The notes below the pieces were generated by a model. That model saw nothing but the letters and a program-made list of their open reading frames with translations, was not told the origin of the DNA and searched no databases. The translations under genes and the position numbers were made by a program. A DNA stretch of 64,000 nucleotides from Ancistrus triradiatus (taxonomy: Eukaryota; Chordata; Actinopteri; Siluriformes; Loricariidae), in the NCBI GenBank assembly GCA_025084515.1, contig JAJAGP010000202.1, positions 62,001-126,000 of the forward strand, read 5' to 3'. Shown in pieces: positions 24,451 through 36,800 of the stretch (within the stretch, counting starts at the first letter, position 1; each line of letters begins with the position of its first letter).

Positions 24451-24651
24451 GTTGCGCGGGTGTGTCGGCTGAAATTTTTCAGCATCTTTGCGATGACAAT
24501 ACAACATAAAGTTCAGCCTAACGTCACGCATTATGAAGTCCACATAATAGAGGCTTTATGTGCTTTGTTAGAGCTGTTGTTCTCTGTGTAGTATGAGCAG
24601 GACTGTTTGAAGACGTTCTTTAAAAATTCCGAACAGTCTTTAGCTGACCCA

Positions 24652-25440
24652 CAGTGGTGCTTAAAAGTTGGTGAACCCTGACAAATGACCACCGGATTTC
24701 CACACAAATGACGCAGATACTTTAGATAATGAGAACCCAATTAAACAAATATAAGACATCATATATAAATACTATACTTGGTCTGTTATCTGTTGAGGAA
24801 AATGATCCAACATTACATATCTCTGAAGAGCAAAACTAAGTTCATTTGAAAGTGACATTAGAATCAGGTGTTTTCAATAAATGGGACGACAATCAGGTGT
24901 GAGGGGGAGCTCTGCTGTACAGACTTGTGGAAGTCACAAACAAAGAAGATTTCTGGGAACTCGCAGAAAAAGAGTTGCTGGCGCTCATCAGGCTGGAAAA
25001 GGTTACAAAGCCACTTCTCTAAAAAGTTCAGACTCCACCAATCCACAGCAGACAGAGTGTACAAATGGAGGAAATTCAAGACCATTGTTCAGTTTGCAAA
25101 TGTGGACAAGCCAGAAAGGTATCAGAAAGACGTCTGGTGGACGGATGAGACCAAAGTACAGCTTTTTGGTTTAATGAGAAACATTATATCTAAAGGAAAA
25201 CACTGAATTCCAGCATCAGAACATTATCCTATCTGTGAAACATGGTGGTGGTAGTAGATAGAAGTTTTGTTGCATCTGGTCCAGCCATCATTGATGGAAC
25301 AATGAATTCTGAATTATACCAGCAATTTCTAAAGTAAAATGTTGGGACATTTGTCCATGAACAGAATCTCAAGAGAAAGTGGGTCATGCAGCAAGAAAAG
25401 AATCACACATAAATCATTCTACCAAAAACTGGTTAAAGAA
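24652..25440 (+). mobile_element. Tc1-like fragment, family CAGTGGTGCTTGAAAGTTTG
   Basis: Begins CAGTGGTGCTTAAAAGTTGG. Transposase text is frameshifted and partly deleted: the VDKPERYQKDVWWTDETKVQ region (first catalytic D) is readable near 25105-25165. Truncated before the 3' terminal repeat; the full family member is at 52036-53647. Confidence 0.75.
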
Positions 25441-25444
25441 GAAC

Positions 25445-26170
25445 TTTTGCTGTAGATTTTACCGGCACAATTAAATTGTTTAATGGCTCCTTTTATTGTT
25501 TTTCTCCCGTGTTACCATGTTTGTTGTTTTTCCTTCATCGACTCATAATGTGATTTTAGTTAGATGGTGTTCTTGGGATGTTGGCTGTTGATCTAGCATG
25601 AGGTAATGTCTTCTAAGCAAGGTGAATACAAGGCTCTCCTGTAAGCCTGCTAAATGTGTAAATGTAATGGAAAGGTATTTAGTCCAAAATGTAATTAAAT
25701 CAGCTGTGCTTTGTGTATGTTAACTTCCCCTAGGCTCTGCGTGTGGGGACATTTGTTCCCCACAATGAATAAACCAATAAACTTGGACCACACACACACA
25801 GGCTGAAACAAACAGCCTAAACAGTAAGTGTATAGTGGCATTAACCTTAGCGTGTTACAGGTGCTGAAAATATATAAACACTGCCCAGTGGCAGTTTACC
25901 AATAAACCCATGTCCTGCCCGAAATTACAGGTGCACTAAATGTGTTTTTGCATTCTGGACTGTAGCTAATGAAGTGGCTAAATGTGTGAGTGGTGTCATT
26001 AGTGAGAGCATACTTTATTGGCCAACCTACTGTTCACTTAATATATTGCCTCAACAAATATTACCCAATTAAAAAATAAGCCCTGCACTACTATTTTATG
26101 TTACTCTAATCCACTGTTTTTGCCTTATGTTGACAAAAAAACAAAAAAAATGACACTGAATGACACTTTA
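25445..26170. other. intergenic, mostly unclassified
   Basis: No gene seen. A short TGTGGGGACATTTGTTCCCC segment at about 25743 is a small palindrome of a type scattered in fish genomes, followed by (CA)n at 25790. Confidence 0.35.
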
Positions 26171-26175
26171 ATAAC

Positions 26176-26366
26176 TTACATTTACAACATTTAGCAGACA
26201 CCCTTATCCAGAGCGACTTACAATTTATACAATCTTACAATCCAAGCAATTGTGGGTTAAGGGTAATGGTGCCTTGCTCGAGGACCCAACAGTGGCAGTG
26301 GTGGGATTTGAACCCTGCACCTTCTGGTTCATAGTCCAGTACCTTACCCGTTAGGTAACCACAGTC
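26176..26366 (-). repeat. tRNA-derived SINE, AAATGTAAATG family
   Basis: Same layout as 16407-16590, with a small insertion (GGTAATGGT) and a deletion before the B box. Confidence 0.8.
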
Positions 26367-26518
26367 TTAACTGTCTTTTCCCCTGTAAATTAAGCCTTAA
26401 ATCTACTACTGTTACCAGGGATTATTGCTAATAATATCATATACTAAAAAAGTATGCTTTTGTAGGATAAAATACTAATGTAGGCCTATACTAACATTAC
26501 AATTAATTAAATAAACAA

Positions 26519-27240
26519 TGTGAAGGTGTGTAACCGTGTGGGGTCATTGTTGTGACATTATTCATTTCAAAATTCTCCACACATTCTCTATTTGGGACAA
26601 ATTAAGACTGCAGACAGGCCAGTCCAGTACCTGTACCTTCTTCTTCCGCAGCCTTTGTGATGTGTGCAGCATGTGGTTTTGCATTGTCTTGTTGAAAAAT
26701 GCATGGACGTTCCTGGAAAAGGTGTCGTCTTGAAGGCAGCTTATGTTGCTCTAGAATCTCAGTGTACGTTTCTGCATTAACACTGTCATCACAGGAGTGT
26801 AAATGACCTTTGCCAAGGGCACTGACCCAAGCCCATACTATGGCAGACCCTGGCCTTTGGATTTCTTGCTGATAACAGTCTGGCTGCTTCTTTTTCAGTC
26901 TTTCTAGAGTCCTGAGAAGTCAACACCGTTTCTGGTCATGGTTAACACAAGGTTTCTTGTTTTTGTGGATTTTTGTGTCTTTTGTGCAAAACTGCTTTTG
27001 TACCAACTCATGATTATAATCACTTGTTGGCATCAACTCTTTGAAATTGCATCATTATGTAGTTTTTTTTTTTACCTTATTACTAACCATAAATTGCCCC
27101 ATAAAATCTTGTTATTGGAGTGTGTGGCAGGTCTGATGTGTGCAGGAATGGATGTGTATTAATAAATGAAATGAAGTTGACCAGACAAAACACGAAATAT
27201 TTTCAGTTAATACTGTCTGCAATATACATTTATTTATGTA
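26519..27240. mobile_element. rearranged mariner-like fragment, two pieces in opposite orientation
   Basis: 26519-26950 matches the mariner-like family of 1075-3332 on the minus strand (ATTAACACTGTCATCACA, CAAGGGCACTGACCCAAGCC). 26980-27235 matches its 3' part on the plus strand (GCTTTTGTACCAACTCATGA, GGAATGGATGTGTATTAATA). Terminal repeats are missing at the left. Confidence 0.6.
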
Positions 27241-27257
27241 CTTTTACTTCTTTCCAT

Positions 27258-27285
27258 ATGAGAGAGAGAGAGAGAGAGAGAGAGA
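27258..27285. repeat. (GA)n microsatellite
   Basis: About 13 GA units. Confidence 0.9.
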
Positions 27286-27344
27286 ACGAGAACGCGCTCT
27301 TTAAGGCTGTAATTCGTCTAGGATCCACTGGGTGTCCCCGATGC

Positions 27345-27650
27345 TTCATCAAAGTACACTGGCACGCTTGGGTCCTTTTCTACACCATCTGTCTGACTGT
27401 GGACTGGTGGAGTCCAAACTTTTTGAAGCCTGATGAGCATCAGCAACTCTTTCTGAGGGCCTTTGTGCCTTCCACACTTCTACAAACGTGTTGTAAAGAT
27501 CAGGTCTTAATAGAGTCCTGTTCTTCAAATACTGCACAACAGGGTGCCTACTCAAACCTGACTAATTTCACCTTCAAGTTCACAGCTAATCCTAGAGTTT
27601 CACATTTTTTTGCCACTCAAAGATATACAGTATTGGGTTATTTTAATCAG
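27345..27650 (-). mobile_element. Tc1-like fragment, family CAGTGGTGCTTGAAAGTTTG
   Basis: On the minus strand it matches the 5' third of 52036-53647: CCTAGGATTAGCTGTGAA, TACTTTGATGAAGCATCGGG-side decay, and worn transposase start with DAHQASK. No ends. Confidence 0.6.
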
Positions 27651-27654
27651 TGAA

Positions 27655-28690
27655 TAGTTCAGTTTACTTATTTTTAGAACATTTTTTGATTTTTAGATCT
27701 GCCATTTCAGAGCAAACTGTTAATCGTAAATAATGGAACCACCCGTTTGTACTTCTTGTTGCAGTCCTTACATGGTTTCTTCCATTTCTTGAGTTCATCT
27801 CTTGCCGAGTTGTCTTTTTTTTTTTAACTGGTTCCTCTACAGCGCACACAAACTCTTTAGTTGGGCCTCTAACTGCTGTTATTGCTTAGCACAGTATTGC
27901 TTTTATTATACTTAGTACTATATTTACAAAAGTAAAATATAGACGACTTCTCGATTTAAAAGAAACTGAGCACTAGAACCATGTCTTGCAGCAAACCATG
28001 TGGTCAATGTAATGGGATTCTGCATTAATTTTTCATGTCACAACACACTTGCACAACAGCTTCTTAGAACATCTAACCAAGTGAACCGATAAACACGTTA
28101 TTTAAGATTGTGAAATACGAAAAATGTTTGCTTGTTCGATTCAAACTTCCTGAATTAATAATATATTTGTCAGGAGCTAACAGGAAACTAAGCTGCCAAC
28201 TGCAGCCTCAGACCCTTTTACTCGACCCTCCGCCGCTGGTCGTGAATGTTCATTCAGACTGGGGTTTTCGGAAACGCTAATGAGAGCCTCCAGTGGAACT
28301 TCCCAACATCTTTTGGGGAAACACACCCAAGGTCTGCTAGAGGCAAATGTGTGGTTTGTATAAAGATGTAAGGGAAGTGCAGTGTAATTAATCACAGAAA
28401 ATAAAAATGTACTACATGTAAATTACCTGCTAATGACTGAAATCAGTTTTTCCTCAGAAATGGCAGCAGTACCAGCAACACATTCATCACCTAAGGTACT
28501 TTATTTACTGCTGCAGTCAGTACCAGTTTTTCATTTTAGGAGATAGAGGCTTAAAAAGTGGTAACTGGATTATGAAAATCTTGTAAAAATGCACATCTTT
28601 GGATTGTGGTTTACCTACTACTGCTACCACCATCAATACTACTCAAAATAGATTTATTATAATGAAATAACCAGTACCAAAATCCAATCC
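27655..28690. other. intergenic, no gene recognised
   Basis: A GC-richer patch at 28180-28340 reads openly on the minus strand for 72 codons (PKRCWEVPLEALISVSENPS), but I match it to no family and it has no obvious splice pair. Confidence 0.3.
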
Positions 28691-28701
28691 CAGTTACAAC
28701 G

Positions 28702-28707
28702 TTTATT
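28702..28707 (-). terminator. candidate distal polyadenylation signal of trim36
   Basis: AATAAA on the minus strand, about 1.8 kb after the stop codon, at the end of the repeat-free stretch. Confidence 0.3.
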
Positions 28708-30125
28708 TGATATCAAATCCCACATGGTACATTAAAAAATAAAACAGTACAGATATGGAGACAGACAGGTTTTGTCATTGTCATTAAAGCATTGAATTCA
28801 CTAAAAACCAACATCACACCCCAGTTCATTTACAGAGTACAGTACTTTCTGTGGGGGAAGTATATTGCACCCTAATTCACGCACCCTTGCACCAAGCCTA
28901 GGGGCTTCACGTGCTATAAAGTGCTAGCTTGAAAAGCGAGTTTAAACAATCACCAAAAGACACCATAGCCTGTTTAACACCAGTACAGTTCATGCTACCT
29001 TGATACTCAACCATCAAAACTACATCAAATGCAACTTTCCTTCTCAACAGGTTAACATGTAGAAGAAACAGAACATTTGGTCAAGTGATTCCTCAAAACC
29101 ATTACACCATGTGACACGGACATTTTGGAATAGCAAGAACACTAGCCAGAAAGTGTAAACTAATGTGCATAGGTTCTTCATCGAATCCAAAGAACCGTGT
29201 AAAGATGTGTGGAAAAGAAAATGTGGAACAGTAGCCATTAGTGTCTAATAATAAAGAATGACCGAAAGTGGATACCATGATTTCACTATTTTGATATGAG
29301 GCTATAGCAACAAGAACATGGTTTTGTAAATGATCACAGATTATCTACTGACAATTTCTTAGAACACATCAGCTATAATCTACTAAACATTAGGTGAAAA
29401 GAATAAAAAACGTACTTCAGATCACAATGTGTGATAACTTCCTTCACATTTAAAGATCAAATCTTAAAATTATATGCTACATTTACATGAAATAAAGAGA
29501 CAAACCCACATAGGAAAGAGCTAATTGAAAAGCGTCCTGTTAAATAAAAGAAATCAGTCTTAGTGTCTCCAGTGTTAACTGTTAAAATGCTGGACTTTGA
29601 TTTGGTAACTCACAGGATTTCAGCATACATGAAGAAACCCTTTGGGCTTCAGCAGGCACAGACCTCCGCTTCAAAAGAATCAAAGCAGAAAACCAGTGAC
29701 TAAAACTGTATGGAATATTAAAAATTTGCAGGACTAACAAGAGGTAGTTATCAAAAAGCCCATACGTTGAGTACCTGAGGAATCCCATCCCATCGTATCT
29801 AACCATAGTGCAGTCATTCCCTTTGTAGCCAGTAACCCAGCTCCAGTTTCATTCTGTTACTCCACATTGGCGGTGATGGTGTTTATTAGCCAACCAAATT
29901 TTGAATCAGTGTTAGCCATCGTACCCTGGTTAAAACCTAGCAGCAGCGCTTCATATGCTACTCTACAAAAGATACATTCTTAACGCGAAAGCTATTCAAT
30001 GCTTCATTCTATTACATACCAATCACTTATTACAATGTGACTGGATACATTTCCGCAACAATCTACGCATGCAAGAAAGTTATGTTTTAAGACAGACTGC
30101 TTTGATTAGATTTCACTGCAAATGA

Positions 30126-30131
30126 TTTATT
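30126..30131 (-). terminator. candidate proximal polyadenylation signal of trim36
   Basis: AATAAA on the minus strand, about 390 nt after the stop codon. It is a sequence match only. Confidence 0.35.
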
Positions 30132-30517
30132 CTTTAGGAAACGTTCAACTATCTTAAAAGGAAATGTGTAGTGTTCAAGTGTGACTACAATCAGAACCAT
30201 TAACTAGTGTTAGTGTGCGGGTATTAGTGCAGAACCATCGCGTCATGTGCAAGACGTACATTTGACATGTGAACTGTAAAAGTCGAAACTTTTGCATCGT
30301 AAGGTGGAACATGGAGTTCTGCATTCTTGCAAGTGATAAGACCTGATTAATATATTGAGAGCAACCCAAACACCTGCTTAGTTGATCTTGTAAAAGGCAC
30401 ATAGGCACTGAAGCAAGGTTAGTTCAGGTTTCTTATGGCTGTTGCGCTGCACTGAAAGCTACATATGTCTGGGAAAAGCCAAGACAGGTGTATAAACAGA
30501 CATCAGCCAAACAGCTT

Positions 30518-30869
30518 TCACATGTAAGAGAGACGCTTGGCGGTGATGAACTCCTCCAGGTGGATGGCTCCTGCTCCCATAAGGCCGAACGCCGGGTACA
30601 TGGTGCCGGAACAGTCCACCTGGCGCTCGTAGAGGCAGCGCATGGAGTCGGCATCATAGAAGAAGACACGGCCGGCATCGTAGTCAAGGCAGACACCGAT
30701 TCGCTGAGGCAGAGGCAAAACACGGCTGCCGTGCTCACCTGCAGCTGCAGTGACGGACCCTTTAGGGGTGAAGACTTTGCCCATGCCCACTGTGAGGAGA
30801 GTGAAGGGCTGAGAGAGCTCGTAACATGCGTCCTCACTTCCGCTGTCATGTCCGCTGTCATGGTCATAC
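30518..30869 (-). CDS. trim36: trim36 exon 10: end of SPRY domain and stop
   Basis: 352 coding nt, phase 2 in. The junction codon AG|G is R, then YDHDSGHDSGSEDACYELSQ. It ends FITAKRLSYM and TGA at 30520-30518. The segment RCLYERQVDCSGTMYPAFGL is strongly conserved in TRIM36. The acceptor is TTTCCAG. Long readings on the opposite strand here are shadows. Confidence 0.94.
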
Positions 30870-33800
30870 CTGGAAATGGCAGACAGTCTAATATGAGCAC
30901 GAGCTGCGGACAAAAAACAGGCTGCAATCTAGATACAGGTGTGAAAAAGTGTTCGCCCCCTTCCTGATTTCCTAGTTTTTTGCATGTTTGTCACACTTAA
31001 GTGTTTCGGAACATCAAACCAATTTAAATATTAGTCAAAGACAACACAAGTAAACAAAATGCAGTTTTTTTTAACGGAGGAAAAAAAATCCAAACCTATA
31101 TGGCCTTGTGTGAAAAAGTGATTGCCCACCGTTAAAACATAACTACGGTTTATCACACCTGAGTTCACTGTCTCTAGCCACAGCCAGGCCTGATTATTGC
31201 CACACCTGTTCTCAAATCAGGACATCACTTAAATATGACCTGCCTGACACCAAAAGATCCTTAAAAGCTACACATCATGCCGAGATCCAAAGAAATTCAG
31301 GAACAATAGGTCACAAAAGACCCCACAACAACATCCAAAGAACTGCAGGCATCACTTGCCTCAGTTAAGGTCAGTGTTCTTGCCTCCACCATAAGAAAGA
31401 GACTGGGCAAAAATGGCCTGCATGGCAGAGTTCCAAGACGAAAACCACTGCTGAGCAAAAAGATCATTAAAGCTCGTCTCAGTTTTTCCAGAAAACATCT
31501 TGATGATCCCCAAGACTTTTGGGAAAACATTCTGTGGACTGACGAGACAAAAGCTGAACTCTTTGGAAGGTGTGTGTCCCATTACATCTGGCGTAAAAGT
31601 AACAGCATTTCAGAAAAAGACCATTATACCATCAGTAAAATATGGTGGTGGTAGTGTGATGGTCTGGGGCTGGTTTGCTGCTTCAGGACCTGGAAGACTT
31701 GCTGTGATAAATGGAACTATGAATTCAGCCGTCTACCCAAAAAATCCTGAAGGAGAATGTCCGGCCATCTGTTCATGATCTCAAGCTGAAACCAACTTGG
31801 GTTCTGCAGCAGGACAATGATCCAAAACACAGCAGCAAGTCCACCTCTGAATGGCTGAAGAAAAACAAAATGAAGACTTTGGAGTAGCCTAGTGAAAGTC
31901 CGAATGCTATTGAGATGCTTTGGCATGACCTTACAAAGGCCGCTCATGCTCGAAAACCCTCCAATGTGGCTGAATTACAACAATTCTGCAAAGATGAGTG
32001 GCCAAATTCCTCCACAATGCTGTAAAAGACTCATTGCAAGTTATCACAAATGCTTGTTATTAGGTTTAGGGGGCAATCACTTTTTCCACACAGGGCCATG
32101 TAGGTTTGGAGGTTTTTTCTCCCTTAAAAATAAACACTCATTTTAAAACTGCATTTTGTGTTTAATTGTGTTGTCTCTGACTAATATTTAATTTGGTTTG
32201 ATGTTCCGAAACACTTAAGTGAGACAAACATGCAAAAAAATAGGAAATCAGGAAGGGGACAAACACTTTCACACCAGCTCACTTAATGGACACGGGTTTC
32301 TTTCCTCAGTTCTGCATCCCCATCCACCAAAGTCTGGTTATGAAATGTTTAGCCAAATCATTATGTCTGGTATCTAACTTGAGACGCTCTACCATTTTCA
32401 CTAAATTTTTGTTTCGTTTTCTTACCCATCAGACTATTGTGATCTTAGGTTACAAGTGAGACAGTATACGAATACATTTACTTGTTATGCTTACATGGTT
32501 TTCATACTACTGCTTACATGGCCTTGTCCCTCAATATTTTAACACAGACATGAACCCTCAAGGGCCCTCAGATCAGTGGGGGAGAAAAATAAATAAATAA
32601 ATAAATAAATAAATAAACAAACCACAGGCTGGTGGTGCCCGAGACAACTTTTTGCTGCCATTGCTACCCCAAAACTCTGGAACTTTCTCCCACACACCCT
32701 GATGGTTGTCTTGAGCGCTTTTAATAAGAAAGTTTAAGATGATGTTCTGTTTCGTATGGCCTTGAATCAAGTTGCTCTTCCTCTACTTTCACCATGTTTT
32801 CATATATTGTCACACTTTGGTTTTGACGCAGATGCACTTCCATGACGGGTGAAGATGTTTTAATTACTCACTTCTTCCATCTTCTTTTAAACCTTTTTTA
32901 AATTACTTACCTTTATCTTCTTTTTATTTTTAATTGTGGATATGCATTTTTTTTCTGTAAAGCACTTTGTAAACTATATTTAAGAAAGTTCTATATAAAG
33001 ATTATTATTATTATTATTATTACTATTTGACCTGAGGGAGGCTCTCTGGCCGATTTTTCAGTCACTATAAAATCACAGCTGCCCCTGTCCAACAGTAGAG
33101 TCTGGACTAAGTATGTCGCCTATGCCACATAAGTGGCCACTTGGAGCACCAGGCAAAGAGCACTTGGCAGAGGGAAAATATATAAAGAGCAACATGCCCT
33201 TGGCTTACTGTACTTGAAACATTTTCCTTGACCTTACTATGTACAAGGCTAATTAGCTTGCAATGTAATTAGATATGCAGAAGCCATAATGTATGCATGG
33301 AGTAAAGTGCTACATAAAATACAGTGCATCTAATGTAGAAATCCAATATACAATTATGTTAATAAAAAGTATTTTATTGTTTTTGCTTATACCTATATGC
33401 AGCTTCTGTTCTGCCCCTGATTTATCTGTTAAATTACTCACTTCTCTTGGTCATTTTGTGATCATAAATGAAAACTGGAAATCAAAAGTCAAATCCATTT
33501 AGGGATTGCTGCCTGTGAATGGGTACAGCTGATGACATAATATTACAGAACATTTTTCTAGTCTGTTATTTTATCGGTTAAACAGAATGTGCCATTACCT
33601 CATTTTCTAGAACCTCACATGCCTCACAGTGCCAGTGCACTCCCATATATTTACACACATTTCCCAAACAACAAATGTTTTTTGAATATGCATCAGTGCA
33701 TAAGGGTGGCTGATGAGGCATAAACATCATTTATATTGCTGCTTGAAAGTTTGTGAACCTTTTAGAATTCCATACATTTCTGCATCATAAACTACAACTA

Positions 33801-36800
33801 AAACGTCTTCAGATTTTTGTAAAAAAGTAAATAAAGTTTGTTTAAATCCAATTAAACACATAAAAAAAAATTGCAACTGGCCATTTATTTATTGAGATAA
33901 AATAATCCAGTATTACATATCATTGGGTGGCAATTTCTTGAATTTCCTCGCAAGAACTGCTTTCACAACATTTGTGTTGGATTAAATTCAGGACTTTGAC
34001 TTGATCATTCCGAAACATTAATTAAATTCTTTTTTTAACCATCTTGGTAGTATAATTTGTGCGCTTAGGGTCACTGTCTTGCTGCATGACATACATTTTC
34101 TTGAGATTCTGTTCAAAAACTGATGTACTGATATTTTCCCTTAGATTTTGCTGGAATAAATCATTGTTGCATGAATGGCAAGTTGTCCTGCTCCAGATAC
34201 AGCAAAGCAGGTCCAATCCATGATACTACCAGCACCACCACCACCACCAAATGCAGCATGTCTTTTTCCAGTCACAACACTTTTCATTATAAAAAAATAT
34301 ATTTTGGTCTCATCCATCCAAAACATGTTTTCCAATAGCCTTCTGACTTGTCCAAGCGTCATGTGTCCAGCGGCAATGTTCGTTTTGTAGAGCAATGGCT
34401 CTCTCCTTGAAACCATGCCATGCACACCACTGTTGTTCAGTGTTCACCTCATAATTGACTCATGAGCATTAACATGAGAAACTAATAATAAATAATAAGA
34501 GCAATATTATAATAAGATGCCTTGTTATTTAGATTCCTGACAAAGTGACAGCAGAACAACTATGTCATTTCTGTAATGAATAACATAATAATAACAATAT
34601 TTTAGAGAAAAAGTTATTTGGAATAGAAATAATTTGCTTTACTTTAACCAGAAACTGTGAGTTTGGCAGTATTATATACAGAAAATATAAGATACTACAA
34701 TGGAAAACCCCATATTGGCCTGCCCTACAAGCACATTACCTTGGACTGCTGCTGTCTCGTGGGTTGTGAAACCACTCGGTCATCTTTGAATCTGACACCA
34801 CTCCCACTTTCACCATGTATGAGCTTGGCTCCACACGGAAAGCCCAGTAATGGCGGCCATGTGAGATGCCAGTGTCACCGATGATGTAGTCAAGACAAAT
34901 GTAGCTTCCTGTCTGGACTCGATCAGCAGCCAATAGGAAAGTCATCCCAGCCACACTTTCCACCGAGTCTTTCCTCTTGCTCAACAACAGACGTTCTGCA
35001 CTGAACCCACATTTCTCATTGAAGAGGAAGCCGAACACTGAGGAAGAACCACAGCAGAGGTCTGGATTAGTGTCGAAGTTACAGGAATTCATTACGAGAG
35101 ACCGCCTGCACAAGTAGAACTTGTACTGAGATACTGGGGGTAAAATTTAGACCTACTCAGTGCAGATAGTCAAAAGTTTTGACAATTTAACTACATTAAT
35201 TATTATCCAATTCGTTGTGCCATGTGTGGATTGTGTACAAGCAGGCGGTACAGTCCCCTCCAATAATTGGCAACTCTGGTAAAGAGGAGTTAAAAAAAAG
35301 GTTATAAGAAATTGACTGAGAAAAAAACAAAACCTTCATCAAGAAATTATTTTAAACAAATCCATGTGCCACAATTACTGGCACCCATGCATGTAATACC
35401 ATGTACACACTACATTCCCAATAAAACACCACTTAATCTTCACCTGTAACATCTTGCAGGGTTAAGGAAGACAGAGCAGGGAATTTGAGACAATTCATCT
35501 TTACAGAATCTTTCCAGATTGTCCTGGATCCTAGATCTGCTTTTGTGCACTCTCCTCATCATCTCCCTCATGGATGTTCTATGGGATTTTTGGACTGAGG
35601 TGACCATAAGTTTTATTTGGTCTTCAGTAAACTATTTTTATGTTGACCTGGACATATGTTTCGGATCACTGCCCTGTTGGAAGTTTCCAGTTTTGTGGAA
35701 GAAGCAGATTTTGATTTAAAATGTCCTGGTATTTCATGGAGTCCATGATGCCATGTACTCTAACAAGGGTACCCAGGCCTTTGAAGGAAAAAACAGTTCC
35801 ATCCACTATACTTAGCAGTGGGCATCAGGTTCTATTCAGTGTATTCAATCTTCTTGCGCCAAACCAAGCATTTGTTGCAAAAAGGCTAAAGTGTTTTGCA
35901 AACTCCTGATGCTTACGTTGTGTTCCAACAGTGATCCTTGGGGAATATTTACCTCTCTTACCTTCCTCCTCACTGTGCGTAGGGGCAAAATAAACTCAGG
36001 TCCTGTTCCACTACAGTTAGTCACTGTTCCAAATGATTAGAACTTTTGACATATTGCTCTAACTGTAGACATAAGCATTCACAAGTGAGTAGCTATTTTT
36101 ATAGTCATCCCCTGACTTATGAAGGTCAGAGTCTTTATTTTTAATTGTGTGTTCTCTTGCCTTTCCCTTGTTGAAAAATGACTAAGGGCGTTCTCACACT
36201 AGACAATCTGTACCTGTTCATTTGACTAGTGCGATTGCGGCGTATTGTGTTGGGGCTCGGGCGCAGTTCGCTGGACCCCAGCACAGCACGCATGTCGCGT
36301 GATCACTAATCGCTTCCAAGCGTGCAGCAAAAAAAGCCGAAAAAAAAAAAACAAAAAAAAAAAAAAAGAAAGCACAACCAGTAGGTACCAGTAAGTACAA
36401 CCACAAAGTTCACTGGGTGAAACATAAATGGTTCAGTTACATTTTGTTTCTCAGAATTTCTAGGAGCCAATAATTTGGACATGTGGTTTTGTTAAAAAAA
36501 AAAAAAAAAAAAAATTCAGACTAAACTACTTACAATTAAACATTGACGTTGTCCAATATTTCCACTGAGAAATTAAGTTAATTCACCAAAAGATGAGTTT
36601 CTTATAACCCCTTTCACTCATCTTTAACAGAGGTGTAAATAATTATTTGATGGGACTGTGTGGCATCCTTTTAATCTGTGATCACTAATATTTTAACTGT
36701 GATTAAAAGCATTATATTACCAATATGACAGTCAAAACAGTATTCTGTCTTAACTATTTTCTACACCTGTATTTCTCTGATTTGCTGTTATGGTTTGAAG

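Larger units (their letters stand above)
28700..30517 (-). other. trim36: trim36 3' UTR (probable extent)
   Basis: After the trim36 stop the sequence runs about 1.8 kb without any recognisable transposon, unlike both flanks, which suits transcribed untranslated sequence. Two AATAAA motifs on the minus strand offer proximal and distal ends. The extent is inference. Confidence 0.45.

Noticed and set aside
27120..27653. 177-codon open stretch including RERERERENEN
   Set aside because: Crosses a mariner fragment, a (GA)n microsatellite and an antisense Tc1 fragment; not a gene.
28177..28395. 72-codon minus-strand stretch downstream of trim36 as an extra exon
   Set aside because: The trim36 frame is already complete at 30518 and the peptide matches nothing I know.
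30488..30967. 159-codon open stretch on the plus strand at trim36 exon 10
   Set aside because: Antisense of a conserved SPRY-coding exon; it also runs into the Tc1 element.
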